From: Methanosarcinales archaeon
Lineage (GTDB): Archaea; Halobacteriota; Syntropharchaeia; Alkanophagales; Methanospirareceae
Direction of reading: 5' to 3'
Length of the DNA: 8,807 nucleotides
Assembly: GCA_009618475.1 (NCBI GenBank)
Contig: WJOV01000084.1
Span: 1-8,807, forward strand
Positions 5,836 to 8,807 of the stretch are shown here, piece by piece (within the stretch, counting starts at the first letter, position 1; every line of letters begins with the position of its first letter). Both the position numbers and the translations under genes were made by a program. Below the pieces are notes generated by a model. It did no database searches. It saw only the letters and a program-made list of their open reading frames with translations, and was not told the DNA's origin.

Positions 5836-5877
5836 AGCAGCACAACTCGGCGTAGACCACACAAAATTTCAAAAATT

Positions 5878-5902
5878 CCCCTCTTTTCCTTTTTTAGAGG
5901 GG
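5878..5902 (+). terminator. Hairpin with T-rich loop after the lectin-like gene
   Basis: CCCCTCT (5878-5884) pairs exactly with AGAGGGG (5896-5902) around an 11-nt loop, TTTCCTTTTTT, 42 nt after the stop codon. The T-run lies in the loop rather than after the stem, so classic intrinsic termination is uncertain, though T-rich stretches alone can terminate archaeal transcription. A weaker GGGTT/AACCC hairpin (5917-5936) follows. Confidence 0.4.
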
Positions 5903-5949
5903 ATTCAAACAAAAGGGGGTTGATAAACATAAACCCAAAAAATCTTGCT

Positions 5950-6006
5950 ATGACTAGCACATCAAAAGGTGTGACTAAAAATTTAGGGGTGATATGGAAA
6001 AGATGA
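5950..6006 (+). CDS. Candidate 18-codon leader ORF (S-T-S-K-G-V-T peptide)
   Basis: ATG at 5950 opens an 18-codon ORF beginning MTSTSKGVTKN. Its TGA stop (6004-6006) overlaps the ATG at 6003 of the next gene as ATGA, a classical coupling junction. Six of seven residues in the core match the leader ORF at 5246. Among the six shared residues, Ser, both Thr and Lys use different codons, while Gly and Val use the same. No clear ribosome binding site precedes it, so translation may depend on a leaderless or processed transcript. Existence as a translated ORF is inference. Confidence 0.35.
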   Translation: MTSTSKGVTKNLGVIWKR

Positions 6007-6482
6007 AGAAGATATGGATAATCGTCATAATAGCACTGTTGGCGTCAGGAACAGCAGTAGCTATCGTAGCTATGGGCGCTAACCACTATAAAAAACTCTC
6101 GACTGCGACAGATATTGAAAAAGAGCTTAACCAAAGTGAACCGATTATAATAGTAAACGAAAGTATAGAGAAATCAGAAGAGATACCCGGGACACCTCAA
6201 GACCAAAAAGAGCCAGGTTCCAGTCCTCCTTCGGGAGAAGAAATAGAGAAAAGGCAAGCAGAGCTTGATAAGTTGCATGAGATAGCCATGTACGACAGCA
6301 AGGTGCAGGAACTAATCGAAGGGAAATCCTACACGGTAACTTCTGGTGGTATGACTTCTGCAGATATGGGAGAAATAATACTTAAAATCGATGAGAAGCA
6401 CTACATAATAACAATAGACTTGAATAGCGAAACAGTGAAATCCGTAGAAGAGTTTGAAGAACAAAGAGTGCCGGCGAAATAG
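6003..6482 (+). CDS. Membrane-anchored or secreted protein, D-x-K-V-Q-E family, paralogue A
   Basis: 159 residues from the ATG at 6003. KK plus a hydrophobic segment (residues 4-24) anchors or exports it. Next come an acidic stretch with sequons N-Q-S (43-45) and N-E-S (52-54), and a Pro/Gly/Ser-rich linker (about 61-79). A C-terminal domain (85-150) carries EIAMYDSKVQELIEGKSYTV (93-112) and ends with two strand-like segments, EIILKID and HYIITIDLNSETVKSVEE. The same motif and ending occur in the product at 6977-7402, so the two are paralogues. The layout is reminiscent of PepSY-like domains, but I cannot assign a family. An ATG at 5994 is possible, but it directly abuts the GGGGTGAT ribosome binding site (5986-5993). 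The ATG at 6003 gives normal spacing. Confidence 0.75.
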   Translation: MKKIWIIVIIALLASGTAVAIVAMGANHYKKLSTATDIEKELNQSEPIIIVNESIEKSEEIPGTPQDQKEPGSSPPSGEEIEKRQAELDKLHEIAMYDSKVQELIEGKSYTVTSGGMTSADMGEIILKIDEKHYIITIDLNSETVKSVEEFEEQRVPAK

Positions 6483-6483
6483 A

Positions 6484-6505
6484 AAGGTGCAAATAATTGC
6501 ACCTT
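6484..6505 (+). other. Perfect 9-bp hairpin directly after a stop codon
   Basis: AAGGTGCAA (6484-6492) pairs perfectly with TTGCACCTT (6497-6505) around ATAA, starting 1 nt after the TAG of the preceding gene. No T-run follows at once, so it looks more like an mRNA-end stabiliser, a processing site, or the first part of a compound terminator with the element downstream, than a simple terminator. Confidence 0.5.
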
Positions 6506-6525
6506 ATCGAAAATGTAAAATATGG

Positions 6526-6561
6526 GAGAAAGGGGGGAAATTTTCTCTCTTTTATCTTTTA
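6526..6561 (+). terminator. Terminator-like hairpin and T-rich tract
   Basis: GAGAAA (6526-6531) can pair with TTTCTC (6542-6547) and is followed by TCTTTTATCTTTTAG, a T-rich tail. It could end the upstream transcript, separating it from the gene at 6592, whose own promoter might use TAAAATAT at 6516-6523. These two readings compete, because a start from that box would fall inside the hairpin. Confidence 0.35.
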
Positions 6562-6577
6562 GGAAATGCTAAAATGA

Positions 6578-6588
6578 AAGGAGGTGAT
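6578..6588 (+). promoter_or_regulatory. Near-perfect ribosome binding site deciding the start at 6592
   Basis: AAGGAGGTGAT is fully complementary to the 3' end of archaeal 16S rRNA and ends 3 nt before ATG 6592. The reading frame is open upstream to 6454, inside the previous gene, but this site marks the true start. Confidence 0.85.
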
Positions 6589-6591
6589 AAA

Positions 6592-6987
6592 ATGGGAAAA
6601 CAAAGTATTGGTATATGTATATTGGTTGTTGGGCTGATTGGAATGGTTTTAATTTTGGTCAGTGTATATGTAGATATGGAGAAGAGGGGTATGATAAATA
6701 CCGATAAAGATGTTACTTGGTACACATATACATACAGAGCCCCCTTTGATGAAGAAAATGGGGAAAGAGCCAGAATGGCAGTCATTCCATACCTGCGTGA
6801 GTTAGGATGGGACGGTGGGATAACGGTTGCTTATCCTGGAGATAGAAGCAACAGCTATCTTATTATAGACTTACCATTTGAATTGGAAGCCGAGTCTCTC
6901 AATACCATCAACGAAACGTTAGCAGATTCCCAATTTGAACCCATAGATATTAAGCAAGAGGTAAGGAAGATTAAAAATGAAAAATAG
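6592..6987 (+). CDS. Single-pass membrane-anchored protein of unknown function
   Basis: 131 residues. A strong N-terminal hydrophobic helix (about 5-27, SIGICILVVGLIGMVLILV) follows a short MGKQ, then a charged DMEKRG. The remaining ~100 residues would lie outside the cell. They contain TWYTYTYRAPF (42-52), a helix-like ERARMAVIPYLRELGW (58-73), strands GITVAYP and SYLIIDLPFEL, one N-E-T sequon (107-109), and a Lys-rich end. I do not recognise the family, and it lacks the D-x-K-V-Q-E motif of its neighbours. The start is fixed by the AAGGAGGTGAT site. The last 11 nt overlap the next gene, so the two are probably cotranscribed and translationally coupled. Confidence 0.75.
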   Translation: MGKQSIGICILVVGLIGMVLILVSVYVDMEKRGMINTDKDVTWYTYTYRAPFDEENGERARMAVIPYLRELGWDGGITVAYPGDRSNSYLIIDLPFELEAESLNTINETLADSQFEPIDIKQEVRKIKNEK

Positions 6988-7402
6988 GCTCATGTTAATA
7001 GGCATATTGGCGTTGATTGGAGTGGGGATTGCGGCACTGGCTATTACTATTAACACTCAGACACCAGTGATTTTGCCACTGCTACAGAAAGACTCCACAA
7101 TAATTATAGAAGAAACAAATCAAACACGAGAGCTTACTTTAACCAAAGAAGAAAAGGCGAAAGCTATCGAGATAGCACTTAACGATTTGAAGGTACAGGA
7201 GATACTAAAGGGCAGGGAATACAAGATACATAAAATAAACGAAATGGTGATTATCGACTCGACAAAAAAGGATCGAGATAAACGTGTAACCGTTTCAATA
7301 GGAATAGAAAGCGACCAAGAACAAAAGTTAAAAAAGCTTGAAGAACTTATGGTGATAGTGAATCTGGATAAAGGTGTGGTGGAGCAGATAATTGAAAAAT
7401 AA
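6977..7402 (+). CDS. Membrane-anchored or secreted protein, D-x-K-V-Q-E family, paralogue B
   Basis: 141 residues. MKNR and a hydrophobic segment (5-25) form an anchor or signal peptide. A short extracellular linker with sequon N-Q-T (48-50) leads to the domain AIEIALNDLKVQEILKGREYKI (63-84). The end contains KRVTVSIGIE and VIVNLDKGVVEQIIEK. Compared with the product at 6003-6482, both have E-I-A-x-x-D-x-K-V-Q-E-hydrophobic-hydrophobic-[EK]-G-[KR]-x-Y, a similar III-rich stretch before the linker, and a final [IV]-[DN]-L-x-x-x-x-V-[KE] element. This copy lacks the Pro-rich linker. Only a weak AAGGA precedes the ATG, which lies in the tail of the upstream gene. Function unknown; an extracytoplasmic sensing or binding role is a guess from location. 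Confidence 0.75.
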   Translation: MKNRLMLIGILALIGVGIAALAITINTQTPVILPLLQKDSTIIIEETNQTRELTLTKEEKAKAIEIALNDLKVQEILKGREYKIHKINEMVIIDSTKKDRDKRVTVSIGIESDQEQKLKKLEELMVIVNLDKGVVEQIIEK

Positions 7403-7419
7403 GATGTAATCCAAGTAAG

Positions 7420-8001
7420 ATGAAATATGATAAGATGAAAATAGAAAGAAGAGCAGTGTTTATGATGGTTCTGTTCGTTATATCCGTATTTATTCTTGTT
7501 TGTGTGTTATGGACCTCGTCAACTGTCATGATATATGTGCAAGGTGAGTTCACAACGTTAAAACAAGTTCCAAACATTTATACACTAACAGATTGCATCA
7601 TGATCGTAGTATCATCATATCTGCTTGGGGTCAGTAGTTTTTATCTTTTGTTCTCTGAATTGAGGACGCCAGAAAAAGAAAAGGTTGAGCGTGTTTCCGA
7701 TGTTGAAAAGGCTCCCGCTTCAAATTACGAAAGACAAATTCCAGATATAAGTCGGGATAAAATCGAAGAGATACTGGGAGTTTTGAAGGGAAGCGAGCCT
7801 AAAATTATCAAAACACTGTTAGATTTTGGTGAGATGAATCAAGCGGAGCTTGTCGTCAGAACGGGTATTCCGAGGTCCTCGCTCTCAAGAATTCTGGCAG
7901 ATTTGGAAAAAAGAGGTTTGATCATCAGATATGGTTTCGGAACAAGTAAGATGATAAAATTGGGTGATAAATTTGTAAATGAATCAACGTCAACTGGCTA
8001 A
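7420..8001 (+). CDS. Membrane-tethered winged helix-turn-helix regulator
   Basis: 193 residues. The N-terminus is basic (KYDKMKIERR), followed by two membrane helices at about 12-38 and 56-79 joined by a short external loop (39-55). A charged cytoplasmic linker (80-110) leads to a winged helix-turn-helix at about 112-185. The DNA-binding region reads EILGVLKGSEPKIIKTLLDF (117-136), GEMNQAELVVRTGIPRSSLSRILADLEKRGLI, and a basic wing IRYGFGTSKMIKLG. This is the MarR/IclR-like layout in which helix three (RSSLSRILADLEKRG) reads DNA. Positive-inside reasoning puts both ends in the cytoplasm. Membrane-bound wHTH proteins occur in many archaea. Here it lies 17 nt after exported-protein genes and may control them. 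The start at 7420 lacks a clear ribosome binding site; ATG 7435 is an alternative. Confidence 0.8.
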   Translation: MKYDKMKIERRAVFMMVLFVISVFILVCVLWTSSTVMIYVQGEFTTLKQVPNIYTLTDCIMIVVSSYLLGVSSFYLLFSELRTPEKEKVERVSDVEKAPASNYERQIPDISRDKIEEILGVLKGSEPKIIKTLLDFGEMNQAELVVRTGIPRSSLSRILADLEKRGLIIRYGFGTSKMIKLGDKFVNESTSTG

Positions 8002-8006
8002 GCTAA

Positions 8007-8020
8007 AACCGCAAACGGTT
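8007..8020. terminator. Small palindrome between convergent genes
   Basis: AACCG-CAAA-CGGTT is a perfect 5-bp stem with a 4-nt loop in the 29-bp gap between the regulator gene and the convergent fumarase gene. It could help terminate either transcript. It is short, and only ATTCTATT follows on the + strand. Confidence 0.35.
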
Positions 8021-8030
8021 ATTCTATTCC

Positions 8031-8627
8031 CTATTTGGCTATTGCCGATTGGCTCAGGCTATCCACTTTTCGCTTAGCTTCTTCCTCTATTTCCTCATAC
8101 AAGCTATTACCATCTGCATCCATACTAACTACGAGGGGACCGAAATCATCGACAAGGAGATGCCAGACTGCTTCAGCCATGCCGAGGTCTTCCCAATATA
8201 CAGTTTTTACCGCTTTTATGCGTGTAGCAGCTAAAACAGCCGCACCACCGGTCATCGAGAAATACACGCAGCCATATTCACGCATCGCTTCTCTCGTGGA
8301 AATACCCATACCTCCTTTTCCTATTATAGCACGAATGCCCAGCTTTTCTATTACTTCTGGCGTGGTTGCCTCCATTCTTGCGCTGGTGGTAGGGCCTGCG
8401 GCTATGATTTCCCATTCCTCTTCTCGCATTCGCATGAGCGGACCACAATGGTAGATTACAGCGCCATTTTCAATCGGTATTTCTTTTCCCTCTCTTTCGT
8501 ATTCTATGATTCTATGGTGCGCTCTGTCTCTCGCGGTATATACTTCGCCGGTGAGATGCACAACGTCCCCTAACTTTAATTCCTTTATTTCTCCTTCTTC
8601 AAAAGGCGTAAATAGCTTTTTTTTCAT
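8031..8627 (-). CDS. fumB: Fumarate hydratase class I, beta subunit
   Basis: Beta (C-terminal) subunit of the two-part, iron-sulfur class I fumarase of archaea, which interconverts fumarate and malate. The closest alternative is an L(+)-tartrate dehydratase beta subunit. The 198-residue product starts MKKKLFTPFEEGEIKELKLG. It shows GEVYTARDRAHHR (27-39), IYHCGPL (58-64), AAGPTTSARME (76-86), IIGKGGMG (101-108) and FSMTGGAA (123-130), all signatures of the family; length is normal. An upstream in-frame ATG at 8783 would add 52 residues that do not look like the family and would cover the divergent gene, so ATG 8627 is chosen. Its ribosome binding site is weak. The alpha subunit, which holds the cluster cysteines, is not adjacent on this strand. 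Divergent from a probable malic enzyme gene with a 65-bp gap. Confidence 0.9.
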   Translation of the reverse strand: MKKKLFTPFEEGEIKELKLGDVVHLTGEVYTARDRAHHRIIEYEREGKEIPIENGAVIYHCGPLMRMREEEWEIIAAGPTTSARMEATTPEVIEKLGIRAIIGKGGMGISTREAMREYGCVYFSMTGGAAVLAATRIKAVKTVYWEDLGMAEAVWHLLVDDFGPLVVSMDADGNSLYEEIEEEAKRKVDSLSQSAIAK

Positions 8628-8692
8628 CAAACACTTTCTCTTTCTAAGAATAAGAGTTTTGCTAAAAGGAAAAAATAATAGGCAATGGGGAC

Positions 8693-8807
8693 ATGAAAGG
8701 GAAGAAAAAAGCGGTGGAGAAAAAGCATTTGACGGCAGTAAATAAGCCAGAGCCGGAAGAACTCGCATTAGAATATCATTCATACTATAAGGGAAAAATA
8801 GAGATAG
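8693..8807 (+). CDS. Malic enzyme, N-terminal fragment (runs off the window)
   Basis: ATG at 8693 opens a frame that remains open to the window end: 38 codons plus one base. It starts MKGKKKAVEKK and contains ELALEYHSYYKGKIEI at residues 23-38. The pattern A-L-E-x-H-x-x-Y-x-G-K-I-E-[VI] is the N-terminal signature of the short prokaryotic NAD(P)-dependent malic enzymes, which oxidatively decarboxylate malate to pyruvate. The catalytic parts are outside the window. GGGG lies close upstream (8687-8690) as a possible ribosome binding site, and AAAATAATA (about 8672-8680) is AT-rich but too near for a standard TATA box unless the mRNA is almost leaderless. The divergent fumarase subunit supports a C4-dicarboxylate context. 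Confidence 0.7.
   Translation, partial: MKGKKKAVEKKHLTAVNKPEPEELALEYHSYYKGKIEI

Noticed and set aside
6454..6591. Extended N-terminus of the anchored protein starting inside the previous gene
   Set aside because: It would span two hairpins, and the near-perfect AAGGAGGTGAT site places the start at 6592.
8628..8783. 52-residue N-terminal extension of the fumarase beta subunit
   Set aside because: It does not match the family, is mostly hydrophobic/cysteine-rich by chance, and lies antisense to the start of the malic enzyme gene.

Overview
The window is chromosomal DNA from a euryarchaeote. It carries the conserved archaeal translation cluster L44e / S27e / aIF2-alpha / Nop10 / PAC2-family chaperone, a DnaG-type (Toprim) archaeal primase, a tRNA-Val without an encoded CCA, TATA-like promoters, and GGAGG / GGTGAT ribosome binding sites. 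Gene content and the moderate base composition would suit an anaerobic Methanomicrobia-related lineage (for example ANME-1 or Syntrophoarchaeia). That placement is inference and is not proven by anything here. No transposon, CRISPR array or phage gene was seen.

Layout. 13-2206 (+): tightly packed housekeeping operon rpl44e, rps27e, aif2a, nop10, pac2. nop10 is only 56 codons and overlaps pac2. 2207-2323: convergent intergenic region with inverted and repeated TTGGGATTT elements. 2324-3517 (-): dnaG, with a strong Shine-Dalgarno site that fixes its start. 3719-3792 (-): tRNA-Val(CAC). 3890-5098 (+): argJ for arginine biosynthesis, divergent from the tRNA.

5099-8001 (+) is an accessory region of envelope-type genes. 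It holds a secreted protein with an H-type lectin-like C-terminal domain, two paralogous N-terminally anchored small proteins sharing a D-x-K-V-Q-E motif, one anchored orphan protein, and a two-helix membrane protein ending in a cytoplasmic winged helix-turn-helix. Two of these genes are preceded by very short candidate leader ORFs that share the peptide S-T-x-K-G-V-T and stop right at the start of the downstream gene. The first promoter is flanked by TTGTCCCA repeats.

8031-8807: a fumarate hydratase beta subunit (-) and, divergently, the first 38 codons of a probable malic enzyme (+). Together these suggest fumarate to malate to pyruvate conversion.

The main points for a second look are the paired leader peptides, a 6-bp tandem duplication exactly at the self-cleavage site of ArgJ, an aIF2-alpha lacking about 24 conserved residues after its S1 domain, and the lectin-like/membrane-regulator cassette.
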